DNA of 64,000 nt from an uncultured Acidimicrobiales bacterium (GCA_937925335.1 CALEWY010000008.1:126066-190065); one strand, 5' to 3'. Counted from the first letter of the stretch, positions 1-8,860 are shown. A program made the numbers and translations. Notes: generated by a model not told the origin, from the sequence alone.

Positions 1-171
1 GCCGTTCGGGCCGAGGAGGACGGTGATCGACCCCTTTGGCACTTCGATCGACAGGTTCGTCAGCGCCTGTACGTCGCCAAACCAGCGGTCGACGCCGGAA
101 ACGTCCACGACGAGTTCGCGAGCTTGGTTGCCCTGAGATTCGGCTACGGGGTTCTCTGATTCTCGATCCAC
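1..171 (-). CDS. ABC transporter ATP-binding protein, N-terminal fragment
   Basis: Reading the minus strand from a GTG at 171 gives 57 residues open to the window edge. They contain the pattern of an ABC ATPase N-terminus: an aromatic A-loop region (VDRWFGDVQALTNLS), a strand (SIEVPKGSITVLL), and the first half of a Walker A loop, GPNG, exactly at the edge. The protein would power a transporter, but substrate and partners lie outside the window. The fragment is divergent from ruvC. The start is uncertain: GTG 171 is the only start codon before the conserved core that I can find in frame, and an AGGGGA lies about 16 nt upstream, too far for a good ribosome site. Confidence 0.8.
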   Translation of the reverse strand, partial: MDRESENPVAESQGNQARELVVDVSGVDRWFGDVQALTNLSIEVPKGSITVLLGPNG

Positions 172-213
172 GGTGGTGGTATCGGCATCCCCTGAGCAAC
201 CTGAAGCAACCGC

Positions 214-219
214 TACCCT
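214..219 (+). promoter_or_regulatory. -10 box of a probable leaderless ruvC transcript
   Basis: TACCCT lies 7 nt before the ruvC ATG at 227, and no purine-rich ribosome site is present. The spacing would put the transcription start at or next to the A of ATG. Similar boxes precede many genes here. No clear -35 element. Confidence 0.45.
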
Positions 220-226
220 CGTACAC

Positions 227-724
227 ATGTTCGTACTCGGCGTCGATCCCGGCCTCTCTCGCTGTGGCTACGCCGTTTTGGAACCATCGGGACGCGGTCG
301 AAGCCGGGCGATTGCGATCGGGGTCATCACGACACCGCCCGATGATCCAACCCCGGAACGTCTCGCCGAGATCGCTCACGAGATGCGAGCGCTGATCGCT
401 GAGTTCCAGCCGCAGGTGGTCGCCGTCGAACGAATCTTCTTCCAGAACAACGTGCGCACCGCGGTCTCGGTGGCGCAGGTGTCGGGCATCGTGATTGCGG
501 AAGCGGCGGGTCGCGGTTCGCGAGTTGCTGAGTACTCTCCGTCTCAAATCAAGGCGGCGGTAGCCGGCGATGGCCGGGCGGACAAGAAACAGGTGCAGCT
601 CATGGTGCAGAACCTTCTCGGGCTTTCGACAGCCCCCAAACCAGCCGACGCGGCCGATGCCGCCGCCGTCGCGCTGTGCCACGTCGCCCATGAGCCGTTG
701 GCGCTCCGAGTGAAGGCCCACTGA
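227..724 (+). CDS. ruvC: Holliday junction endodeoxyribonuclease RuvC
   Basis: RuvC cuts Holliday junctions symmetrically in homologous recombination together with RuvAB. The 165-residue product has the family length and all four catalytic acidic residues in the expected places: Asp7 in GVDPG, Glu68 in VAVERIFF, and Asp141/Asp144 in the C-terminal DAADA stretch. An in-frame ATG exists upstream at 173, but starting there would add 18 unrelated residues before MFVLGVDPG, so ATG 227 is chosen. It also fits the -10 box 7 nt upstream. The stop codon overlaps the start of ruvA (TGATG), implying translational coupling in a ruvC-ruvA-ruvB operon. Confidence 0.97.
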   Translation: MFVLGVDPGLSRCGYAVLEPSGRGRSRAIAIGVITTPPDDPTPERLAEIAHEMRALIAEFQPQVVAVERIFFQNNVRTAVSVAQVSGIVIAEAAGRGSRVAEYSPSQIKAAVAGDGRADKKQVQLMVQNLLGLSTAPKPADAADAAAVALCHVAHEPLALRVKAH

Positions 725-1362
725 TGATCGGTTCTATTCGCGGTGACGTCATCGATCGGGATCCAGCGCTCGACAAGGGGCACGCCGAAATCCTCGTTGA
801 GACCCATGGTGTTGGCTATCGGCTGACGGTCACGGCGGCGACGTTGTCCTCCATGCCCGCAAGCGGCGAGGTCTTCCTGTTCGTGCACCATCACCACTGG
901 GAAGCGGATCAGAAACTCTTCGGTTTCTCCACCAAAGATGAGCGCCTGGCGTTCGAGGGCCTGCTCGGCGCACACAAGGTTGGCCCGGCTCTTGCGCTCG
1001 CCATCCTCGGCACCTACCCACCGCACCAGCTCGCTCGTGTGCTCGCCCAAGACGACCTGGGTGCGCTGTGCGACGTTCCCGGCGTTGGCAAGAAGACGGC
1101 GCAACGGCTGCTCGTCGACCTCAAGTCGACCCTCGTGCTTCCGGTCCTCGACACCGACGACGGCGAGGCGATCGATCTCACCGACAACGCCAACACCGGA
1201 GCCATCATCGCCGATGTGCGAGCGGCGCTCGATGCACTTGGCTACGGATCCGATGAGGTGCGCTCGGCCATCGAGGCGCTCGACCCCGTCGACGTTCGTG
1301 CCGCGATGGATTCGGGCGAGCTGTTGAAGAAGGCGCTGCGAGCGCTCGCCGCCGGAGCCTGA
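724..1362 (+). CDS. ruvA: Holliday junction branch migration subunit RuvA
   Basis: RuvA binds the four-way junction and loads the RuvB motor. The 212-residue product begins with the OB-fold sequence MIGSIRGDVI and has helix-hairpin-helix signatures (GPALALAIL and VPGVGKKTAQRLLVDLK). It ends in the small RuvB-binding domain (ALDALGYGSDEVRSAI). The ATG overlaps the ruvC stop and ruvB follows one base after the stop, so the three genes are one tight transcription unit. Confidence 0.97.
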   Translation: MIGSIRGDVIDRDPALDKGHAEILVETHGVGYRLTVTAATLSSMPASGEVFLFVHHHHWEADQKLFGFSTKDERLAFEGLLGAHKVGPALALAILGTYPPHQLARVLAQDDLGALCDVPGVGKKTAQRLLVDLKSTLVLPVLDTDDGEAIDLTDNANTGAIIADVRAALDALGYGSDEVRSAIEALDPVDVRAAMDSGELLKKALRALAAGA

Positions 1363-1363
1363 G

Positions 1364-2416
1364 ATGCCCCGCGATGAATGGGTTGCCCCCGATGCCTTGC
1401 CCGAGGAGGTGCGTGGTGGCGTGCACGACGAAGGTGGTCTCCGCCCGAGGTCGCTCGATGAGTTCGTTGGCCAGACCGAACTGAAGGAACGCCTCGGCGT
1501 CATCCTCGATGCGGCCAGAGCCCGTGGTCAAGCGGCCGATCACCTGCTCTTCGCCGGCCCACCCGGGCTTGGCAAAACCACACTCGCCGGCATCGTGGCG
1601 ACCGAACTCGGTGCCCACCTTCACATCACGTCCGGCCCCGCCATTGAAAAGGCCGGCGACCTCGCCTCGGTGCTATCGAATCTCGAGAAGGGCGACGTGC
1701 TCTTCATCGACGAGATCCATCGATTGCCCCGCCCCGTCGAGGAGGTGCTCTATCCAGCGATGGAAGACCTCCAGATCGACGTGATGCTCGGCAAAGGTCC
1801 GGCCGCACGTTCGGTCCGATTCGATCTCGAGCCGTTCACGATGGTCGGCGCCACCACGCGAACCGGCCTCATCACGGGGCCGCTGCGCGATCGATTCGGC
1901 TTCAACTTCCGACTCGAGTTCTACAGCCCGGCCGACCTGCAGATCATCGTGACGAGAGCCGCGGCAATCCTCGGCGTGTCGATCGATCCGATCGGCGCAG
2001 CGGAGATCGCCAGACGAAGTCGCGGCACTCCTCGAATCGCCAACCGTCTCCTCAAACGAGTCCAGGACTACGCCGAGGTGCGGGCCGACGGGATCATCAA
2101 CGAGGAGACAGCAGCCGATGGCCTCGCCCTCTTCGGCATCGATGAGCGAGGCCTCGACAAAACCGATCGAACCGTGTTGCAGAACCTTTGCGTCCACTTC
2201 AACGGCGGTCCGGTTGGGTTGAAGACACTCGCAATCTCGGTCGCTGAGCCGACCGAAACGCTCGAAGATGTCATCGAGCCATTCATGATCCAGCAGGGGC
2301 TGTTGCTGCGCACGCCCCAGGGTCGAGTCGCAACACCGGCCGCATGGCAACACCTCGGCATGGCGCCTCCGGATGGCTCGGTCGGCGCGCCTGACGTCCC
2401 ACCGCTCTTCAGCTGA
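1364..2416 (+). CDS. ruvB: Holliday junction branch migration ATPase RuvB
   Basis: RuvB is the hexameric AAA+ motor that drives branch migration. The 350-residue product has Walker A GPPGLGKT (residues 65-72), Walker B LFIDEIHR (113-120), a sensor-1 region VGATTRTGLITGPLRDRFG with the arginine finger, and the C-terminal winged helix with the RTPQGR signature. Length and domain order are typical. The first 25 residues (acidic, VAPDALPEE) are a variable extension also common in relatives. Third gene of the ruv operon; queA starts 3 nt after its stop. Confidence 0.98.
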   Translation: MPRDEWVAPDALPEEVRGGVHDEGGLRPRSLDEFVGQTELKERLGVILDAARARGQAADHLLFAGPPGLGKTTLAGIVATELGAHLHITSGPAIEKAGDLASVLSNLEKGDVLFIDEIHRLPRPVEEVLYPAMEDLQIDVMLGKGPAARSVRFDLEPFTMVGATTRTGLITGPLRDRFGFNFRLEFYSPADLQIIVTRAAAILGVSIDPIGAAEIARRSRGTPRIANRLLKRVQDYAEVRADGIINEETAADGLALFGIDERGLDKTDRTVLQNLCVHFNGGPVGLKTLAISVAEPTETLEDVIEPFMIQQGLLLRTPQGRVATPAAWQHLGMAPPDGSVGAPDVPPLFS

Positions 2417-2419
2417 CCC

Positions 2420-3451
2420 ATGACCGAGGCAGCCTCGAAGGGCGAACTCGCGGCGAGCGAGTTCGACTACGACCTTCCCGAATCGGCGATCGGCCAGATC
2501 CCAGCTGAACCCCGCGACGCCGCTCGGCTCCTCGTCGACAACGGTGATGCGTTCAGCGACCACACCGTGGCCGATCTGCCCGGCCTGCTCCAGCCTGGCG
2601 ATCTCGTCGTGGTGAACGACACCCGCGTGTTGTCGGCCCGGTTCCATCTCTTCAAAGCAACCGGCGGAGCTGTTGAAGTCCTGTTGCTCGAGCCGACGGG
2701 TGAACACCGTCGATGGCGAGCACTCGTCCGGCCGGGGAAGCGGCTGCGAGTCGGCACCGTGCTCGAGCACCGAACCGTGGCCGACGAACCAGGCACCCCG
2801 GCCATCGAGATCGTCGACCAGCTCGACGATGGGCGACGGGTGGTCGATCTACTCGTCGATGATCTCCTCGACTCGGTCGGTGAGGTTCCGTTGCCTCCCT
2901 ACATCACCGCCCCATTGGCTGATCCGGAGCGATACCAAACCGTCTACGCCGACGAACCCGGTTCGGTGGCCGCTCCAACGGCGGGCCTGCACCTCACCGA
3001 CGATGTGTTCAGTGGTTTCGCCGCCCGCGGGATCGACGTCGCTCGCGTCGAGCTCCGCGTTGGGCTTGGCACCTTCCGCCCGATCTCGACCGACTCGGTG
3101 CTCGATCACGACATGCACCACGAGCGCTACCGAATCGAGCCCGAGGTGTGGGAACAGATCTGTGCCGCCAAACGTGTGGTGGCGATCGGTACGACGACGG
3201 TTCGAACGCTCGAATCTGCCGCCGCCTCAGGCCAACTCGAGGGCGATACCAACCTCTTCATCCACCGCGGCTTCGAGTGGCAGGTCGTCGACGCACTCCT
3301 CACCAACTTCCACGTGCCGCGTTCGTCGCTGCTCGTCATGATCGATGCGCTGATCGGCCCCCGTTGGCGCGAGATCTACGAGCACGCTCTCGCTGCTGAC
3401 TACCGCTTCTTGTCGTTCGGCGATGCGATGTTGTTGGAGCGGACCCGCTAG
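2420..3451 (+). CDS. queA: S-adenosylmethionine:tRNA ribosyltransferase-isomerase QueA
   Basis: QueA transfers and isomerises the ribosyl group of SAM onto 7-aminomethyl-deazaguanine in tRNA, the penultimate step of queuosine synthesis. The 343-residue protein shows the family signatures FDYDLPESAIGQIPAEPRDAAR near the N-terminus (first 20 residues of it: FDYDLPESAIGQIPAEPRDA), VVVNDTRVLSARF, ITAPLADPERYQTVYA, GSVAAPTAGLHLT and TNFHVPRSSLLVMIDAL. It follows ruvB by 3 nt and so probably shares that transcript. Its pathway partner tgt lies 1.1 kb downstream on the same strand, beyond one opposite-strand gene. Confidence 0.96.
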   Translation: MTEAASKGELAASEFDYDLPESAIGQIPAEPRDAARLLVDNGDAFSDHTVADLPGLLQPGDLVVVNDTRVLSARFHLFKATGGAVEVLLLEPTGEHRRWRALVRPGKRLRVGTVLEHRTVADEPGTPAIEIVDQLDDGRRVVDLLVDDLLDSVGEVPLPPYITAPLADPERYQTVYADEPGSVAAPTAGLHLTDDVFSGFAARGIDVARVELRVGLGTFRPISTDSVLDHDMHHERYRIEPEVWEQICAAKRVVAIGTTTVRTLESAAASGQLEGDTNLFIHRGFEWQVVDALLTNFHVPRSSLLVMIDALIGPRWREIYEHALAADYRFLSFGDAMLLERTR

Positions 3452-3467
3452 CGAAAAGTCTGGATGC

Positions 3468-4517
3468 TTAAAAGTCATCGTCGAGGCGATACACCCGAGT
3501 CGCCGTGTCGTGGAAGAGAAGTTCGCGTTCGCCCTCGGAGGCGTGGGCGACCGACTTCTTGAAGGCGTTCCACAACACCCGATACGACATGCCAACCCGG
3601 TCCATCGGGAAGTTCGATTCGAAGAGGCATCGCTCTGCGCCGAACTGCTCGACCGTCCACCGAATCTGTTCACCCCACACCGCTTCGACCTGATCAGAAG
3701 TTGGTGCGGTCTCGCCTCTGTGCCAGCCATCGCCGTAGATCGACATGCCGATGCCGCCGAGTTTGACGACGACGTTCGGGCACTCGGCCAACTCCACCAG
3801 TTGCTGGCGCAACGATGCGATCACGGTCGAGCGCTGGTCCTTGTAGGGGCCGATGCCGATCGGCCCGCCGAGGTGATCAAGCACGATGATCGTGTTCGGG
3901 CACGCCCTCGCAAGGTCGATGACGTCCGCAACCTGCGGCCAGAACACCCACGCTTCAAAGACGAGTCCTCGTTTGCCAAGTGCCTTCACCGCAGCACGAA
4001 CGTCATCGCGACGAAGAAGCTCCGGCGGAGGAGCGGAGTGGCCCTGTTTGATCAGCGGACTGGCATCCCAGGCGGCTGCATGTCGTATTCCTCGGAAGCG
4101 CCCGTCGCCCAGTTCAACGTGCAGATCGAGCACGGGGTTGATGTCTGCTCCGAGCGTGGCGTCAGCGTGGGAGATGATGCCTCGAATTTCGGCACCATCG
4201 GCCACGCGACTGAGTTCGGCCTGTCGTGCGACGAATGCGACCTCGCCGGCCGAGCGCAATTCGACGGGCCCGTCCTTTCGATATTCCGAGCCACACTCGA
4301 TGAAGATCGTGGTGGCGACTCGGTGGCCATCGCCGGTGTCGGCATGGAGATCGTCGATCAAGTAGGTGCTGGCCTTGTGATCCCACAGATGATGGTGAGC
4401 ATCACAAATCTTCAGATCGGGATCGACGACGTCCTCGATGGTCGACGCCAACCACGTTTCGGGCGAGCCCGCCCTCGGAACCGCAGTTGGTCGGTCTGAA
4501 GCTGTTGGATCATCCAT
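3468..4517 (-). CDS. Amidohydrolase family 2 protein (COG3618-like)
   Basis: A 349-residue metal-dependent hydrolase of the amidohydrolase_2 type. Visible landmarks are the HxH metal site in ICDAHHHLWDH near residue 45, TTIFIECGSEY, VLDHLGGPIG, and the C-terminal CLFESNFPMDR, a pattern typical of this subfamily. The family hydrolyses or decarboxylates small cyclic carboxylates; the substrate here cannot be read from sequence. It is convergent with queA (16-nt gap) and divergent from tgt, so it interrupts the queuosine pair. ATG 4517 was chosen because it lies immediately downstream of a TACGGT box; a GTG at 4520 directly before it is equally possible. Confidence 0.85.
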   Translation of the reverse strand: MDDPTASDRPTAVPRAGSPETWLASTIEDVVDPDLKICDAHHHLWDHKASTYLIDDLHADTGDGHRVATTIFIECGSEYRKDGPVELRSAGEVAFVARQAELSRVADGAEIRGIISHADATLGADINPVLDLHVELGDGRFRGIRHAAAWDASPLIKQGHSAPPPELLRRDDVRAAVKALGKRGLVFEAWVFWPQVADVIDLARACPNTIIVLDHLGGPIGIGPYKDQRSTVIASLRQQLVELAECPNVVVKLGGIGMSIYGDGWHRGETAPTSDQVEAVWGEQIRWTVEQFGAERCLFESNFPMDRVGMSYRVLWNAFKKSVAHASEGERELLFHDTATRVYRLDDDF

Positions 4518-4573
4518 CACGATCGAGTGACCGTAGGCGAGAGACACGCAACAGTCATTGCGGCCGATCGCCG

Positions 4574-4579
4574 TAGCCT
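4574..4579 (+). promoter_or_regulatory. -10 box of a leaderless tgt transcript
   Basis: TAGCCT followed by exactly 6 nt and then the GTG start of tgt at 4586. There is no ribosome-binding sequence. The same TAGCCT-6-GTG arrangement occurs before aroB. Confidence 0.55.
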
Positions 4580-4585
4580 CATGCC

Positions 4586-5686
4586 GTGAGCAAATTGTCG
4601 ATCGACATCACCCATACCGACGGCAAGGCCCGAACCGGGATCATCACGACACCTCGAGGGCAGATTCAAACGCCGGTCTTTATGCCGGTGGGCACGCGGG
4701 CGGCCGTGAAGTTGCTCGACACGAACGATCTGGACCAACTCGGTCCGCCGATCGTGCTCGCAAACACCTATCACTTGATGGAGCGACCGGGCTCCGATCT
4801 CATCGAGACGATGGGCGGGCTGCATTCGTTCATGGATTGGTCGGGCCACATGCTCACCGACTCCGGCGGTTACCAAATCTTCTCACTCGAGCCGAAGATC
4901 ACCGAAGAGTGCGCCACGTTCAAGTCGGTCTATGACGGATCGAAAGTGGAACTCTCACCGGAGCGGTCGGTTCGTGTCCAAGAACAACTCGGCGCCGATA
5001 TCGCCATGGTGCTCGATGTATGTCCGCCACTTCCATCGCCCCGGAAGGTGCAGGTCGACGCGCTCGAGCGCACGCTTCGTTGGGCGGAGCGCTCCAAGGC
5101 AGCCCACAGCCGACCTGATCAAGCCCAATTCGGCATCGTGCAGGGTGGTGTGGATGTCGACATGCGTGGTGACTCCGCTCGCCGCACCGTCGAAATTGGA
5201 TTTGATGGCTACGCCGTCGGCGGGTTGTCGGTCGGCGAGACTCGAGACGAGATGGTGCCGGCGCTTGCAGCGGCAACAGCGGAGCTCCCCGCAGACAAGC
5301 CCCGCTATTTCATGGGCCTCGGCGATCCGGTCGGCCTGGTCGAAGCCGTCGCGAACGGGGTCGACATGTTCGACTGCGTGTTGCCGACTCGCCTGGCTCG
5401 CCACGGCACCGCACTCACGAGCGAGGGTCGGTTGAACATCCGCAACCTCAAGTTTGCGAAGGACGACAGCCCGATTGATCCAAACTTCGATCACCCGCTG
5501 TCGAGCCGATACTCCCGGGCCTACCTCCGCCACCTCTTGGTGACGAACCAGCAGACCGCCGGTCGGATCATCACGCTCCACAATCTGGCATGGCTGGCCG
5601 ACCTGACCGCCAAGATGCGGTCTTCGATTGCGGCCGGAACCTTTGAGTCGTTGCGATCCGATGTTCTGGCTGCGTGGGGTGACTAG
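4586..5686 (+). CDS. tgt: Queuine tRNA-ribosyltransferase (Tgt), zinc cysteines absent
   Basis: Tgt exchanges guanine 34 for the queuosine precursor in tRNAs with GUN anticodons. The 366-residue protein has the catalytic Asp92 in LTDSGGYQIFS, the nucleophile region MFDCVLPTRLARHGTA, and the substrate loop VGGLSVGE. The structural zinc site of bacterial enzymes is CxCxxC followed by a His. Here the three cysteines are replaced by Phe301, His303 and Ser306 (sequence NFDHPLSSRYSRAYLRHL), while the fourth ligand His332 (TLHNL) stays. Everything around it is well conserved, so the gene looks intact. GTG start fixed by the MSKLSIDITHTDGKARTG beginning and the -10 box. Confidence 0.94.
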   Translation: MSKLSIDITHTDGKARTGIITTPRGQIQTPVFMPVGTRAAVKLLDTNDLDQLGPPIVLANTYHLMERPGSDLIETMGGLHSFMDWSGHMLTDSGGYQIFSLEPKITEECATFKSVYDGSKVELSPERSVRVQEQLGADIAMVLDVCPPLPSPRKVQVDALERTLRWAERSKAAHSRPDQAQFGIVQGGVDVDMRGDSARRTVEIGFDGYAVGGLSVGETRDEMVPALAAATAELPADKPRYFMGLGDPVGLVEAVANGVDMFDCVLPTRLARHGTALTSEGRLNIRNLKFAKDDSPIDPNFDHPLSSRYSRAYLRHLLVTNQQTAGRIITLHNLAWLADLTAKMRSSIAAGTFESLRSDVLAAWGD

Positions 5687-5723
5687 CTCGGTGCGCTAGC
5701 GTTCCCGAGCTGGAGGTCACGTC

Positions 5724-6002
5724 GTGGCACAGCTCGCCGTTTTTGCCGTCATTTTCGCGGTCATGTACGGGTTTTTGATCCTGCCTCAGCAGAGGCGTCA
5801 GAAGAAGACCCAAATGATGATCAGCGCCCTTGAAGAGGGCGACGAGGTCCTGCTGACCTCAGGCATTTTTGGATTCATCACCGCTCTTGATCCCACCACC
5901 GTGTGGATCGAGGTTGCTCCGGACATCGAACTGAAGGTCACCCGCAACTCGGTGGCCGGTCTCGTCGCCGATGATGAGTCGGTCGATGCGGAGACCAACT
6001 GA
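5724..6002 (+). CDS. yajC: Sec translocon accessory subunit YajC
   Basis: A 92-residue protein with one N-terminal membrane segment (LAVFAVIFAVMYGFLILP) followed by the family hallmark QQRRQKK and a soluble SH3-like part (LEEGDEVLLTSGIFGFI). YajC joins SecD and SecF in the complex that assists SecYEG export. The GTG start has a good ribosome site, GGAGG at 5712-5716, 7 nt upstream, which contrasts with the leaderless starts nearby. The stop overlaps the secD ATG. Confidence 0.95.
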   Translation: MAQLAVFAVIFAVMYGFLILPQQRRQKKTQMMISALEEGDEVLLTSGIFGFITALDPTTVWIEVAPDIELKVTRNSVAGLVADDESVDAETN

Positions 6003-7879
6003 TGGCGAAGTCCGACGGCAAGTCGAAGAAGCCAGCCGACAAGAAGGCGGATTCGGCCAAACGGTCTGCTTCGCGCGAGCGGCGTGAAGCGGCTGCTGCT
6101 GCGCAGTCGTCCGGCAATTCGATCTGGTCTGCGGCCACCCTTGCGGTGATTGCGGTCTTTGGATTTATCTACACACTTGCAGTCGGCAACCAGCCACTGC
6201 TCGGCCTCGATCTCCAGGGTGGCGTCTCGGCTGTCTACCAGCCGGCCGAAGGTGCGGAGTTCGACGAGGAGTCCCTCGATCAAACCGTTGAGATCATTCG
6301 AAACCGAGTCGATGGCCTCGGTGTGGCCGAGCCCGAGATCTCTCGCCAGGGCGAAACGATCGTCGTCGACCTTCCTGGTGTCGAGCAGAAAGAGCGAGCA
6401 CTCCAGCTCGTCGGTGAAACGGCCCAGCTGTTGTTCCGACCGGTGATTCTGGATCCCGCCGCATTCGCCGGTGTTGGCGCCGGCCTTGGCGGCCTCGATG
6501 GCGGAGCGGTCGATGGCGAGGGCAACGAGTTCGATCCGTCGATCGACCCCGATGCCATCTCGGACGATGAGACAGAACCATCCGATGAACCAGAACCATC
6601 CGATGACTCAGGGGACGAAGAAGAAGGCTCACTTCCGCCGATCCGTGAAAAGCAGGATTCCGACGCTGACGAAGAGCCGGCTGATGACGATGCCGACGAA
6701 GAGCCGGCTGATGACGATGCAGATGGATCAGACGCTGACGATCCAGCGAGCGATGAGGAAACCGACGAAGACAACCCCGTCATCGCTCCGGATCCTCAAG
6801 CGGGCTTGCAAGCGCAGGTTGAAGCTGGTTGCACCGAAGGTGTCACGGCTCCCGAAGACGACGACCCAGAAGCGTTCGTGTTGCTCGAAGGAGTCGACGG
6901 TGGTCTGTACTGTCTCGGCCCGGCACTGCTCACCGGTGAGTCGCTCGAAAGCGCCGAGGTCGCCTTTGACGGCATTACCTGGTCGGTCAACCCACTGTTC
7001 CGAGACGGCGCAGAGGGGATTGGAGCGTTTAACGACATCGCTGCGATCTGTGCGAACCCGTTCGCTGGAACGAACGGCGCCGTCTGCCCAGCGACCGGCA
7101 CCGACTCACAAACCGGTCAGCCTCGTGGCGCGCTGGCGATCGTGCTCGATCACGAGGTCGTCTCGGCCCCGCTGATCAACGCCGCCAGTTTCGCTCGCGA
7201 CAACATCGTGATCTCGGGAACGTTCGACGAAGACAGCGCCCGCAACCTTGCGCTCGCGCTTCGCTTCGGTGCCCTGCCCGTCGAGCTCGAAGCTCAGCAG
7301 CAGCGCACGGTGTCGGCCTCGATCGGTGACGATGTGCTTCGTTCCGGCGTCATCGCCGGCATCATCGGCCTGTCGCTCGTCGGGATCTACGTGCTCTTCT
7401 ATTACCGCCTCGCCGGCCTCGTCGCGATCGGCGGACTGTTGATCTCCGGCCTCTTGCTGTGGACCATCATCTCGTGGCTTGGAGAGAACTACGGACTTGC
7501 GATTTCTCTGGCAGGAATCGTCGGTCTGATCGTCTCGATCGGTGTGTCGACGGACTCGAACATCGTCTATTTCGAGAATGTGAAGGACATCGCGTCGAAG
7601 GGAAGACGGGTGACGACCGCGGTCGAACGCGCCTATCAGAGCGCGATCTCGACCATCGTGAAGGCCGACGTTGTCAGCCTCATCGCCGCCGGTCTGCTCT
7701 ATTTCTTGACCGTCGGAGCCGTGAAGGGTTTCGCCCTCTATCTCGGCATCGCAACGATGCTCGACTTGTTGGTGTCCTACATGTTCATGCGGCCGGCTCT
7801 CGCTTGGATCGCATCGCGTCCAAAGGTGCAGGCCAACCCCCGACTCGTCGGTATGCCTGAGGGAGGAGCGTCATCATGA
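6002..7879 (+). CDS. secD: Protein translocase subunit SecD with a large acidic insertion
   Basis: SecD uses the proton gradient to help complete protein export. The 625-residue product has the first membrane segment near residues 40-60, the conserved DLQGGV motif, the P1-type head (VDGLGVAEPEISRQGE), and the C-terminal five-helix block with GFALYLGIATMLDLLVSYMF. Between the halves of the periplasmic domain, about residues 176-260, there is a very acidic Asp/Glu/Pro/Ser stretch including a perfect 9-residue tandem repeat (DEEPADDDA twice). The start of the following secF gene overlaps by 4 nt. The family function is certain; the role of the acidic stretch is unknown. Confidence 0.96.
   Translation: MAKSDGKSKKPADKKADSAKRSASRERREAAAAAQSSGNSIWSAATLAVIAVFGFIYTLAVGNQPLLGLDLQGGVSAVYQPAEGAEFDEESLDQTVEIIRNRVDGLGVAEPEISRQGETIVVDLPGVEQKERALQLVGETAQLLFRPVILDPAAFAGVGAGLGGLDGGAVDGEGNEFDPSIDPDAISDDETEPSDEPEPSDDSGDEEEGSLPPIREKQDSDADEEPADDDADEEPADDDADGSDADDPASDEETDEDNPVIAPDPQAGLQAQVEAGCTEGVTAPEDDDPEAFVLLEGVDGGLYCLGPALLTGESLESAEVAFDGITWSVNPLFRDGAEGIGAFNDIAAICANPFAGTNGAVCPATGTDSQTGQPRGALAIVLDHEVVSAPLINAASFARDNIVISGTFDEDSARNLALALRFGALPVELEAQQQRTVSASIGDDVLRSGVIAGIIGLSLVGIYVLFYYRLAGLVAIGGLLISGLLLWTIISWLGENYGLAISLAGIVGLIVSIGVSTDSNIVYFENVKDIASKGRRVTTAVERAYQSAISTIVKADVVSLIAAGLLYFLTVGAVKGFALYLGIATMLDLLVSYMFMRPALAWIASRPKVQANPRLVGMPEGGASS
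6668..6721 (+). repeat. 27-bp tandem repeat inside secD
   Basis: Two adjacent 27-bp units (6668-6694 and 6695-6721) differ only in the last base. They encode DEEPADDDA twice in the acidic insertion. The unit keeps the reading frame. Confidence 0.9.
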
Positions 7880-8856
7880 AGAGCATCCTGAAAGATCTCT
7901 ACCACTCCCGTTCCACCATCGACTTCGTCCCGCTGTGGGCCAAGTCGATCCCGGCGTCGGTCGCCCTGATGGTGATCTCGGTGCTTGCGCTCGTCATCCT
8001 TGGCCTCAAGCCATCGATCGAGTTCGAAGGCGGCGGCATCTTCGAGGTGTCCGTCCCCGAATCGGTCGATGTCGGCCAGGCTCGAGACGCACTTCCCGGT
8101 AGCGACAACGTTCGTGTGCAGCTCGTCGGCGACCCCGATGGTGGCTCGTTCATCCGTGTGCAAACCGGTGCCGAACTGCTCGAGAACTCGACCGACATCG
8201 TCGAGGCACTCGCCGAGCTCGGTGGTGTGACCACCAACGACGTGAGCATCAACGAGGTCGGCCCGACCTGGGGTGATCAGATCACCTCAAAGGCGATTCG
8301 TGCGCTCGTGGCGTTCTTCTTCGTCGTCGCCATCTATTTGGCCTGGCGTCTCGAATGGCGGATGGCGGCCGGTGCACTCGTCGCAGTGGTGCACGACCTG
8401 TTGATCACGGCTGGCATCTACTCGATCCTTCGACTGGAAGTGAGTCCGGCGACCGTCATCGCGCTGCTCACGATCATGGGCTACTCGCTCTATGACACGG
8501 TCGTCGTCTACGACAAGATTCTCGAGAACGAACTCGACGGCAACTCCCGCGTGAAGGGATACGGCGATCTGGTGAACCGGTCGATGAATCAGGTGCTGAT
8601 GCGCTCGATCAACACGACGATCACCACCGTGCTTCCCGTGCTCTCGATGCTCGTCGTCGGAGCGCTCCTCCTCGGTGGTGCAACACTTCGAGACTTCTCG
8701 ATTGCGCTGTTCATCGGCCTGATTCTTGGCACGTACTCGTCGATCTTCCTCGCTGCTCCCTTCCTCACCTGGTTGAAGAACCGTCAACCGGAAGAGGAAG
8801 CCGAACTCGAGCTTCGAGAGCGTCGAGCCGCCAGGCGCCGGGCAGAAGCCAAGTAG
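7876..8856 (+). CDS. secF: Protein translocase subunit SecF
   Basis: A 326-residue membrane protein with the SecF pattern: first membrane segment at about 27-50, the FEGGGIFEV element, the NEVGPTWGDQI loop, and the C-terminal five-segment block containing YSLYDTVVVYDKILEN and the NTTITTVLPVLSML helix. It partners SecD and YajC. The ATG overlaps the end of secD by 4 nt. The C-terminus is a charged tail (EEEAELELRERRAARRRAEAK) likely in the cytosol. Confidence 0.97.
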   Translation: MKSILKDLYHSRSTIDFVPLWAKSIPASVALMVISVLALVILGLKPSIEFEGGGIFEVSVPESVDVGQARDALPGSDNVRVQLVGDPDGGSFIRVQTGAELLENSTDIVEALAELGGVTTNDVSINEVGPTWGDQITSKAIRALVAFFFVVAIYLAWRLEWRMAAGALVAVVHDLLITAGIYSILRLEVSPATVIALLTIMGYSLYDTVVVYDKILENELDGNSRVKGYGDLVNRSMNQVLMRSINTTITTVLPVLSMLVVGALLLGGATLRDFSIALFIGLILGTYSSIFLAAPFLTWLKNRQPEEEAELELRERRAARRRAEAK

Positions 8857-8860
8857 TCGC

